A model generated the notes under the pieces. It did no database searches. It was not told where the DNA came from and saw nothing but the letters and a program-made list of their open reading frames with translations. Positions 12,901-24,900 of a stretch of 64,000 nt of DNA are shown here, piece by piece (positions within the stretch are counted from its first letter, which is position 1; each line of letters starts with the position of its first letter). Origin of the DNA: Gymnothorax reevesii. Taxonomy: Eukaryota; Chordata; Actinopteri; Anguilliformes; Muraenidae. The translations under genes and the position numbers were made by a program. The DNA lies in assembly GCA_029721435.1 (NCBI GenBank), contig CM056576.1:61399876-61463875 (forward strand), read 5' to 3'.

Positions 12901-15900
12901 CCAAGACATGCCCCCCAAAAATTGGGGGCCATGCCCCAAGCAAATCGTGAACGTTAATTTATTTGGATTTTGAGGCCAGTATCTTTGGAACAAATCACAG
13001 TAATGGGCTGAAAATTGCTAGTCAGGGTAATTTTGGTCCAGGCTTTCTGAATTTCTTCTCAAAATGTGTCTATCTCTCTTCATTTTCAAGACATTGACCT
13101 CTAAAATATTGAACTTTTTGTTGGTGGAAATCAAAATTTCGGTTTTCAAGGGCACCCTATGGGGCCAGGGTCCCTTAGAGAGGATAAATTGTGCTGGATT
13201 CCTTCTAATTGAGGACAGGTCTGACCAGAAAATTGACTGCACTCAAGGCATACGAGTGGAGTTTAGGAGTCCCAACTGCAAAAGTTACTTTTTTTTTTTT
13301 TTTTTGCCAATTTTGGATCGGCAAGTTCACCATGTGGGCAGTTACCCATGGTAATGAAACCTTTTCAACATAAATATAGATATATTGACTTTATTTGTTC
13401 AAAGCTGTTTTCTCATCTCCTTCACTATTTAATTACTGTATTGACCCGAATATAAGACGACCCTGAATATAAGACGACTCCTCTTTTCAAGACCCTTATT
13501 TGGAAAAATACTTTTTATTTGAACTAAATTTCAAAAAACATTTCATTGTTTTTCTCGCACATTTCAACATCTTTGGTGTTTATCATGGGGGAGAAAATCA
13601 TAAAATCATCCATAGCCCTGCAAATAGGAAAAGCGCAGAATGCACTTCACGGTTATATGCCATGAAAACAGTGCAATAAAACGGGCTTAGGCCTACTGGC
13701 CTAACTTGTGCAATAAACGGCGCTCATTCGCTTGACAAACACTGTCAGAAAAGTCTGCAAAATGTAAGAGCATTAACATCCAAAAACACTATGAACAGTT
13801 TTTTTCCAAATTCATTCTGAATGACGTTGATTTAAATACAGCAAATACGCGTCCAGATGAATGATTGTTGTCCCACAACAACAAGAACAAGGAACACCTG
13901 TTAACTGTGGAGTGCTCTCGGAGGGAACCTTCTGTTAATTATGAAAATGAGTGAGAACAGGTCAGGACTAATAATTGTTTTAAACGGAGGTTTTGTACAG
14001 GGGCGAAGCTAGAACCGGGAATTGGGGTGGCACAGACACGTCCCTTTATGACAATTAGGATAGTCCTGGCTAGTTCTCAATTATTTTTCTTTATTGACGC
14101 GTTTTCCAATTATCGTAATAGGCAACTGAAGACACGGTTTCTCATGCGATCTAACAGCGATGAAGTCATGGGGTAAATTCCGTAAAACAGAATTGGGGTG
14201 GACGTAACATCTGTTTTAAAGAATTATTCGTCTTGACCTGTTCGCAGTCATTTTCATGATTAACAAAATGTTCACTCCGAGAGCGCTCCGCACTGAACAG
14301 GTGCTGCTTGTTCTCCCCGATTAGGTAAGACGACAATCATTCAGCTGGAAACGTTTGCTTAATTTTTCGGTTGCCAATTACGATAATTACGTTGCACTCT
14401 GTCAAACATCTTTTTCCTGCCCTCACGTTGTTCGTTCTCTAAGCTTCGTTTACAACCGTAAGTTTAAATTTCACATCATAACTTCTCCTCTGATTTTTAT
14501 TCACCTTACCGATTTTGGAAGCACTTTTTTCAAGTGGATCTTTGTGCCTTGGCTGCATCTTTCTGTCATTAAGTAGCTCATGCAAATGAAAGCTAACACA
14601 CCCACTCCAGCCGACTTGTTTACAGGATCACGCTAGGGTCACACTGCTCTAAACACTGACAGAGAGAAAAGCGCTCATATGGCACCACATATTGTTTTAC
14701 ACGGGTAACTCCTTAGACCCCGAATATAAGACGAGGTGTCATTTTCAGGCATTTTTCAAGGAAAAAAATATCGTCTTATATTCGGATCAATACGGTATGT
14801 TATCAAATATATTAGGGCTGCACCGATTCAGGAATCACGATTATTGAAAGCGCAATAAAAGTAACTGCCACTATGAGGCAGACAGACAAGCTTGCTTATT
14901 ACCTTTTCCATGACACATACCTAATGCGGTCAGGGCCGCATGAAAGAACCATGTGCCCCGGGGCTACCACTTTTTCAAGGACAACACCCCCCCCCGCATC
15001 ATCGCCGTGCCAAGTACCATCACAATTACAGTACTGACCTGTCCGATCTGCGCAACATCAGCCCTGCTTACTTTCTATGCAATAATGCATCAACAATCAC
15101 TTGTAACTGCAGTTTCAATTCATGGCTATTATAGCATAAAATACTTTTATCATAGAGTGGCTTACCTATATTCAATAAAATTATACAGAAATTGCGTCAC
15201 CAAAAAGAATAAAGACCTGCTAACAGTAGGACAATATACATCTCTCTGACATGTAACTCACACATTTGTGCACTCATACACGCAAACAAACACACTCTAC
15301 AACAGCTGAGAATAAGCGTCCTGTTGAGTAATTCTGAACGGCCACAATGAAAGGGAGCATAAATTTACGAAAACTCAAATACAACACATACAGCTTTCCT
15401 GCATCATTTTATCTACTCACAACTATTGTAAAATGCAAAAAAAACGCCACTTTGTACATTTTTTTAACCACCATTGCGAGAAGATATTTGACAAGGCGGT
15501 TGACGTTCTGAATTCAGCTCTTAGCAACACGCTGTAGCAAAGTGTTAAGCATGCTTGCACATCAGCATTAATCAGCTTTTCACCAAAGAGGTTTTTCTGC
15601 TAACAGCGATATATCCTCGTCGCCGATCAGCGATGGAGATAGATGCCTGCTCTGCCAACAGGCTCCAACTGTTTTGCACAGTGGTTGACAAACTGTTTGT
15701 GCCCAAGGCACACCACAGGCCTTGGGCACTACCAATCTACTGTAGTAGATCAACTGTAGTAGATCAAACTTAGTATCACATCGGATTACTCCATCTGACG
15801 GTAAATTCCATCACAACGCAACTCGCCGAGGAAGGGCCGTGTAAAAATACAATCACATTTCCATATTTGAATTATAATGCTCAACAGTAAAAAGCAGATG

Positions 15901-18900
15901 AAAATCACTAAATCACAAACTTTGCGGTTTGCGGTGAAACTCTTCAGCTGCAGTGGACTGGAACAGGCTTATCTAAAACCAGATCCTACATTTTCTTATG
16001 TTTTCATTGTACAAAAAGATACCTACCTACCAAACGCCTAGCTTGCTATCTATCTTGTGTCAGCACCAGCTGTATGTGGTTCATTGACTGGCCTCTGGCT
16101 GTAGCGCTGTTCGTTGGTGAACAATTCGCTTGAGTTGGGAGAGGAAGAGAGGAAGTCTGTGGTATTGAAACGGAGAATTTATTCTTGTCTAAACGGGTTT
16201 TTCTGAACATAATTTGTGTGTTAAGACTCAAAAAAAAATATAGATTAGACGATTTGCTCCCGAGGTATAACCTTTGTCGCTGTAGGGACAGGGAGAATCT
16301 TCCCCCTGTGTTCTTTTCCCTTTTTTCCCCCTGTAACAACTCGGTGAGCAAACAGCCGAATTAAGTTGCTAATCTGGTCAAAAAAGGCGATGGGGGTTTC
16401 AGTCTCCTGGGAGCAAAGAAAAGTAAGGTAAAGTAAAATAAATTTAAACGCTTAATTTAGAGAATAAATTGAATGCTAAATAATTGTCCAACTGAGTGAA
16501 TTGTGTTATGACTTGGAAAAATCACAACAAAGAAAACTGACAAGTACAACTAAAACAAATTTATTCCAAAAAAAAAGTTGCACAAAAAAATGATCCACTA
16601 CTTAATTCCTAATAACACTCTGCCACTATTTAACTGTTGCCAAAACAAAACTCTGGTCTGCTCTCTTCTGCTGTCTGCTCTCTTTGTTGTCTGTCTCTGC
16701 TGTGCTTAAAATCACAGCCTTTTTATAGTCTAGCAACCTTCCAGAAAGATCCACAGGATTCTAGGGAAATCCCGCCCCCTCCAAGCAGGAAAGTGCCAGA
16801 AGCTTCGAGAAATTAGTAGACTTTTCTTAATGATTTTACAAGTACGCCACCAGATGGTGCCAATGAACAAAATAAATATAGCTGACCAGCAGGGCAGCAA
16901 AACAGCATGTAACAAATCTTCATTTACAAATGGAATATAAAATGCTGTACAAAAATTGATCATTCATAACACCTCCCCTCTTTAAGAAAAGAAAGGTTTG
17001 CTAAAAGCTTTCTTTTGTTAAAATTAACACAGTTTTATAATCAGAACAATCTTGAACTTTACACAAACGTATTATTGATCATGATAACAATCATATACAT
17101 AACCAGTGCAAGTCTCACAATCAAATAGAAAAGTAAAATTACATTTTTCACAATCAAAAAAAAGAAATAAAATTACATGCGGGAAAGTGTATCTGGGATT
17201 ACATTATCTTTTCCCTTGATGTGAGAAATATCCAAATCATACTCTTGCAAAAGTAAACTCCATCTCAGTAATCTTTGATTCTTGTTTCTGATCTTGTGCA
17301 AGAATGTGAGGGGATTGTGATCACTGAAGACCTTGATGGAAGTAGCTGAACAAGTCAAATCGACTTCAAAATGTTGTAAAGCCAAAACAAGTGCCAAACA
17401 TTCTTTTTCAATTGTAGAGTAGTTTTTCTGATGTTTATCAAACTTTTTGGAAAAGTAACAAACAGGATGATCTACTCCATCAGTGTCTTCTTGCAGTAAA
17501 ACTGCACCTGCACCAATGTCACTGGCATCAACTGCCAACTTGAACTCCTTTTTGAAATTGGGAGATAAGAGAACTGGTGCATTTTTGAGAATCGCTTTCA
17601 GCTGGTCAAATGAATTTTGACATTTTTCATCCCAAACAAATTTTGCATTTTTCTTCAGTAAATTTGTCAAAGGTTCGGAGATGATAGAGAAATTTTTACA
17701 GAATTTTCTGTAGCAGCCAGCCATCCCTAGAAATCTCATGAGCTGTCTTTTAGTTGTTGGCTCAGGAAATTCAGTGATAACTTAGACTTTTGCATCAACT
17801 GGTTTGACTTGACCAGGTTCATTTTCTAAGGGGCAGTCACAATGTTCTTTGGAATTTTCCAGTTCAACTGTATTTACCACATTGACTGGCTTTTGCTGAG
17901 TGTCTCTATCAATGTATTCTTTCAACATGTTGATGTGACACATTTGTTTTTGTTTCCTCCTTCCAGGAGTTGAAATTATGTAATTTAGATCACTGACCTT
18001 TCTGAGGACAGTGTAAGGGCCGAAATATCGGGCTCTTAGAGGGTTTCCAGGAACTGGCAAAAGTGCAAGAACTTTGTCACCAGTTTTAAAACTTCTATCT
18101 TTTGAATGAAGGTCATTTCTGGCTTTCATTTTGCCCTGAGCTTCTTTGAGATTAGACTTAGCAAAGTCACAGGCTTTAGAGAGACGATTACGGAAGTCAG
18201 AGACATACTGAAGCAAGTTCATTGGGACATCATCTTCGGCCAGAAACTTTTCCTTCAGAAGCTTCAAAGGTCCACGGACTGTATGCCCAAAAACGAGTTC
18301 AAAAGGACTGAACCCAAGAGACTCCTGAACAGCTTCACGGGCAGCAAACAGAAGAAGATGGACACCTTCATCCCAATCTTTCTCTGTGTCCAGGCAGTAG
18401 GTCCTTATGTTCTTCAGGGTTTGATGGAACCTCTCCAAAGCACCTTGACTCTCAGGATGGTAAGCTGATGACCTGTATTGTTTAATACCAAGGTCATGCA
18501 TAACTTGTTGAAATATGCCAGACATGAAATTTGATCCTTGATCAGACTGAATAGACTTAGGAAGACCAACTAAGCAGAAAAACTTAGTTAGAGCCTTGAT
18601 GATAGTCTTCGCCTTGATATTACGAAGTGGAATTGCCTCAGGAAACCGAGTGGAAGCACACATGATAGTCAGTAAGTACTCACAACCAGACCTAGTCTTC
18701 GGCAATGGTCCAACACAGTCAATGATGATCCGACTGAAAGGTTCTTCAAAAGCGGGAATGGGCTTAAGTCGAGCCTTTGGAATATTCTGGTTCGGCTTCC
18801 CATCCATTTGACAAGTATGACAGGATTTGCAGTACTCCTGCACATCAGACCTCATAGAAGGCCAGAAGAAATGATTCCTGACACGTTGAAGGGTCTTCTT

Positions 18901-21900
18901 GATTCCCAAATGACCTGACATAGGATTGTCATGGGCCAGATTAAGAGTTTCTTGATGGTACGGCTTTGGAAGAACAATTTGATGGGTGATCATCCACTCT
19001 TCATCTGCAGGAACATCGGGTGGACGCCACTTTCTCATAAGCACACCATTTTTGTAGTAAAAACAGACAGGAACTTGAGTAGCCTCTTGTTCACTTGCAG
19101 CCTGTGGTAGAAGATGCGCTAGATCACGAGCTTGTTGTTGCTCATGAATAAGTTGTTTACGAGACAAAATGTCATTAGAATGACCTGACAAGGACAAGTC
19201 TGAAGATTTCCCAGACATCTCAGGACTGGAAGGTTCCTGATGAAAAGACTGCCCAATGAAGGTGTCAGCCAGGTTAAAGTCCAGATCAGCATCATCTTGA
19301 ATAGCCTTTTTGGCCATAGAACGAGTAACTGCACATGAAGGATAGAGGTCTGGAATTTCCTCCTCTATAGAGTCAGATTCTTGATGAATCAAAGGAGTGT
19401 CAGTTACAATAGGGTAGGGCACAACCTTATCCCCAGCAAGATCATTACCAAGAAGCAAATGAATGCCTTTGAAAGGAAGAGAAGACCTAACACCAACAGT
19501 AACAGGCCCAGAGACCAAGTCTGATTTGAGATGAACATTATGGAGAGGTACACTTGTAAAACCACATTCTACTCCTTGAATAAGGACATTAGCCTGAGTA
19601 GACGATTTGTCCGAGAAAGGCAGAATATCTGCAAGAATAAGAGATTGGGAAGACCCAGTATCCCTTAGAATTCGAACAGGAGCAGATGAGGAAAAATCAT
19701 GTGAAAGTGAGACAGAACCATCAGTGATGAATGGCTCAAAACCCTCCATAACCGGATCAGACACAGAAGGTAGAAGATCAGGTGAACTGACCATTGATAC
19801 AAGAGATTCTCTCTTTGTCAAAGCAGTTGGCTTGGTTTCTTCTCGTTGTTGTTTTTTCTTGAGAGCATAACACTCAGAAATAAGGTGACCTTGCTTTTTG
19901 CAGTAATGGCAAGACACAGAGGGTAAAAAATCAGAGGATTGCTTCTCACTGGAAGGTTTCCTTTCAGAAGTGGCCTTAGAATCATTAGAAGTGTTATTAG
20001 AAGAAGTCTTGGACTGAAACTTGCTTTGAAATTTAGAAAAAGTGGATTTTTGCACAAAAGAAGACTTGTGAGTCAATGCATAACTATCAGCTAGCGTAGA
20101 AACATCTTGCAAAGTAATGGCTTGTTTTTCTTCAAGGAAAGTCTTAATATCAGGCTGGACACACCTTTTGAATTCCTCAACCAGAATAAGTTGCCTCATT
20201 CTATCAAAATCTTTTTCAACATTCATGGAATTACACCACTGATCAAACAACTGTTCCTTTAACCTGCCAAATTCAACATGAGTTTGACTGGCTTCCTTGC
20301 AAGAATTCCTAAATTTTTGCCTGTAAGCCTCAGGGACTAATTCATAACCCTTCAGAATGGCAGATTTGACAAAATCATAATCAGCACACTGTTGGACAGA
20401 TAACTGGTTATAGATTTTTCTAGCTTTACCAGTAAGAACACTTTGTAACATCATTGTCCAATGCTCTTTTGGCCATTTCAAATTTTCAGCAATTTTTTCA
20501 AAATGGGTAAAGTATTGGTCAACATCATTTTCTAAGAAAGGAGGAACAAGTCTGATATGTTTAACCACATCAAAATGATCAGAAAGTCCAAATGATTTTG
20601 GAACAGTACCTGCTTCTATTCTCTTCATTTCCAATTCGTACTGCATTCTTTTTTCTTCTAGTTCTTTCTCCAATCTTCTTTCTTCCATTTCTTTCTCCAA
20701 CCTTCTTTCCTCCATTTCTCTTTCCTTCTCCCTCTCCAACCTTCTCTCTTCCAGCTCTAGTTGTTTTTGGCGCAGCTGGAATTCAAGCCTTTGCAGCTCC
20801 GTTGCAGGCACTTCCACAGCTTTAATTAATTCTGCTGCTTCTTCCCCAAAGATATCTTCATCGATGAAGTGTTGCACCAAAATGTTGATTATTTCTTGTT
20901 TCTTCATTGATGACTTCACATCAGATAATCCAAGGGTTGAGGCTATTTGTAGCAAGTCCTTCTTCTTTGCCAACAAAATTAATTCCTGGGTTGGAGTTTT
21001 CAAAAAACTTTCCACATCAAAAGTCATGATTGCTGGTTTTTAAACTAGTCAAAAGATTTAAAATAATAATCTTCGGTGAATCCAATCTCGGTGGAACCTC
21101 CAATTTGTTATAACTTGGAAAAATCACAACAAAGAAAACTGGCAAGTACAACTAAAACAAATTTATTCCAAAAAAAAAGTACAAAAAAATGATCCACTAC
21201 TTAATTCCTAATAACACTCTGCCACTATTTAACTGTTGCCAAAACAAAACTCTGGTCTGCTCTCTTCTGCTGTCTGCTCTCTTTGTTGTCTGTCTCTGCT
21301 GTGCTTAAAATCACAGCCTTTTTATAGTCTAGCAACCTTCCAGAAAGATCCACTGGATTCTAGGGAAATCCCGCCCCCTTCAAGCAGGAAAGTGCCAGAA
21401 GCTTCGAGAAATTACTAGACTTTTCTTAATGATTTTACAAGTACGCCACCAGATGGTGCCAATGAACAAAATAAATATAGCTGACCAGCAGGGCAGCAAA
21501 ACAGCATGTAACAAATCTTCATTTACAAATGGAATATAAAATGCTGTACAAAAATTGATCATACATAACAATTGTGTGATATACAAAGTAAAACAGTTTT
21601 AAAGGACTGTGGTACTGTCACCTGGTTTTTCAGTAACTTAGTTGATTTAGCAAACAAACCCTTGAAAGTTCTCAACACCAAGAATATAATCCAATTACCT
21701 GGATATCTAACTATAACCCGGCTTGGTTTCAAACTTGGTGGCTTGCCTTTCATACAGTCTTCTAGCCAATAATTATTGACGTTCACCGGGGTTTTTTTTA
21801 GTCCCCTTTGTTCTCTATCCTGACTCTATCCTCTATCTATCAATGAAAGGGAACCAGGGCTTTACTCTTTTCCCGGTACCCTTGGTTGTATTTACGGCTA

Positions 21901-24900
21901 GCTAGCTAGATAAGTACTGCTGCATTTTTGGCTGGGGATCTGAGATTTAGTTTAAGTTACTAGGGCAGCAGTCATTTGACTCGCCCGTTCGCTTAGGTTG
22001 GAATTTAAAAGTTAAGTTTTTATTGGATTGCTCCGCCTCTTCCAGTTTCTCCTGGGCGTTGGAGCCAGTGTGCTTTTATCTGGGTTCTCAGCTAAGCCCT
22101 GTGATATTGTTAGTTTAGTATATTAATAGTACTGGGACTAGATAAACTCAAACCAGCTTATGAGGAGTGCTAATTACATATAGAGTTTGGCTCAATTTGA
22201 TACTTCATTTCTGTTAACTGAAACTAAGCCCCTTTTAAAAGAGGCTTATAATCCATTTACATATGTCCCCATGGTTTCTATTGTGACTGCTGCTTAGGGC
22301 TGCTTAGGTTAGTAAATTAATAAATTGTGGTTCCTCAGCTGCTGTCTTTGCATTAGTAAATTTCTTTTATCTAGATTGAGTGAGGTCATTAGGTAGGGGG
22401 TTCAAAATGTGGCCAAAACTATGTGACGGTTGCAGGATGATCGCACTTTTGGAAAGAGATTTCTAGGGTGGGTTTGTCTGCCACTGGTGCCAGCTAATTG
22501 AGCATCTGGAGAGCAAGATCCTTGATCTTCAGTGCCAGTTGGCGGCACAACATAGTTCGCAATCAGGAGAGTTCATAGAGGAACTAAGTAGTATGTCGTT
22601 TAGAGAAATGGTGTGTACGCCAAAGCAGGGTGGTACTGGGATCCCAGAGCAGGCAGGGAGAGAAAGTTGGGTGACTGTTGGTCGACAGCGCAGGAAAGGG
22701 CATGCACGCCGTACAGTGACGGCTCCTCCAGTGGTTGAGGTGTCCAACAGATTCCAGCCCTTGCAGGAACTCGACTTGGCCCCTGACCCTGAGAGTGAGG
22801 GGACTGATGAGCAGCAGGGCACCCTGTTGGCCTCTACCCCTCAGAAAAGAGATTTAGTGATAGTGGGGGACTCAATACTTAGAGGAATAGATAGCTTAGT
22901 CTGTTCGCGTGACAAGGAGTCTTACGATGTGTTGCCTGCCTGGTGCCCAGGTAGGAGACCTCCTGGAGCGTGTGAACAAGCTCCTGGCCAGAGCAGGGAG
23001 GGATCCAGTTATGGTCCATGTTGGGACAAATGACATGGGTAAGGGTAGGTTTGAGGTTCTGCAAGGCAAATTTGTGGAATTAGCTGAGAAGCTTAGGAGC
23101 AGATCCTCAACGGTATTGTTCTCCGGGATTCTACCGGTACCACGTGCAAGCAGAGGAAAGCAGAATTTTATGTGGAGGTTTAACACGTAGCTACGAACCT
23201 GGTGTAGGAAAGAGGGGTATAGGTTTATGGGGCACTGGAACTTTTTCTGGGACAGGGGTGACCTGTTCAAGCCTGACGGGCTGCACCTGAACTGGAGGGG
23301 TACCTTTGCACTGGGGCAGCGTATGGTGAGGGTAGTACAGGATTATTTAAACTAGGGACTTGGGAGGCAGGGAGGTTAGTGAGTGTTACACATGGGGAAA
23401 TGCAGACTGCCCCGATGGAGGCTGACGGCGTTACATGCACTACTGATAATATACTTTTAAAGCAAGAAAGCGTAGTGGGGGCCTTGAAGCAGCGGCCGCA
23501 TGGGAAATAAAGGGGAAGGAGCATTAGTAATAACCTGAAATGTTTTTACTTAAATACAAGAAGCATAAAAAATAAATTTCCTTAGCTTGAGGCTGTTATA
23601 ATTAGTGAGGGCCATGACATAGTTGGGATTACAGAGACATGGCTAAGTGAAGAGGATGGAGATGAATATAACATAGAAGGTTATAAGCTCTTTAGGAAGG
23701 ATAGATGTTATAGGCGAGGAGGGGGCGTATCAATCTATGTGAACGAAAACATAAATGTACAGGAAATTCCCGAAATTGAACATTCCTTGCCCTGTGAAGA
23801 TATCTGTGTCAGGCTCATTGGCAAACAGGAGACAGGTTTAAACATAGGTGTATGCTAGCAACCACCAGCTTTGAACAGTACAGTCAATGAAATGCTTTTT
23901 TGGAGGATTACGCAAGCTTGTAGAGGTGGAGGGACTATTATTATGGGAGACTTAAATTATTCTGGTATCAATTGGGAAAAGGTGAAAGGACAGGGTCGGG
24001 GGGAGGAAGAATTTCTAGATGTCATAAATGATAATTTCTTGGTGCAGTATGTTAATAAACCTACAAGAGGGAAGGCAATTTTAGACTTGGTGCTCTGTAA
24101 TGATACTGATAGAATTAGCAATGTTGAGGCACTGGAGCCACTTGGGACAGGTGATCACTCTGCTGTTAATTTTGATGTTTCATGGGAAGTTGAAAAGGTA
24201 TATTCAAAAACAAACATTTTCAATTTTAGGCGAGCAAACTTTGACAGGATGCGCTCATATCTAAGTGAAATAAAATGGGAGACACTCCTGGACTGTGAGT
24301 CCGTAAATGAGATGTGGGAAAGATTTAAGGGGGTTTTACTTGAATCGCAATGCGGATTCATTCCAAAGGTGACCTAAAGTTAGCTGAAAAAGCAGAATCT
24401 TCTGTGGATGACCAAAAGTATTCGTAGGATTTTGAGGGAAAGAGGAATCTTCATAAGATTTACATAAAGAATAACCGTGAGAATACTAAGGCTGAATACT
24501 GTAAAATGCGGCCTAAGATCAAAAAAGAGCTGAGGAATGCTAGAAGACTGTATGTAAGACAAATTGCAGAGGGGGCAAAAACTAACCCTAAGCGCTTCTT
24601 TCAGTACTGTAGCAGACAAAGGAAAGTTAAAGAGCAGGTTAAGTGCATAAAGAATTAAAACGGATCGCTGCTATATAACAAGGATATTGCAGATGCCTAA
24701 AACAGTTACTTTGTTGAGAATTTTACCTCAGAGGGGGTCTTTGGCTAGAGGGCATGTTAAATGCTCAAGATTATTTAGCAGAAATTGAGGTCCGGGATAA
24801 CGAAGTACTAGACAAGCTGCATAAACTAAAGGCAGATAAGGCGGCAGGTCCTGATGGCTTATATCCTAGAGTGCTCAGGGAAGTTGGTGAGATCATCTTT

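Larger units (their letters stand above)
16504..21570 (-). mobile_element. Gmr1-like Ty3/gypsy LTR retrotransposon, RT-deleted
   Basis: A 5.07-kb element lies in antisense to SMC6. LTRs at 16504-16971 and 21107-21570 (468 and 464 bp) begin TGTTAT and end ATAACA; I count only about eight differences between them, so the insertion is recent. ATTG flanks both ends as a 4-bp target duplication. A purine tract (AAAGAGGGGAGG in element orientation) abuts the 3' LTR, and a TGG-initiated candidate primer-binding site lies three bases inside the 5' LTR. The internal order is gag, protease, integrase, then RT remnant and RNase H. This is the copia-like order known for Gmr1-like Ty3 elements and differs from ordinary gypsy. 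Confidence 0.9.

Noticed and set aside
12880..12925. Second piggyBac-like end (CTGCACAAAGGGGTT)
   Set aside because: It resembles the right end at 27360 but lacks TTAA and any matching left terminus, so similarity may be chance.
17782..17784. Programmed stop-codon readthrough between integrase and RNase H
   Set aside because: The RT palm is absent just downstream, so the stop sits at a deletion junction in a dead pol; no slippery site or readthrough context is needed to explain it.
18106..20825. Several + strand frames of 70-120 codons inside the LTR element
   Set aside because: All overlap the strongly supported minus-strand gag-protease-integrase frame and show no domains.
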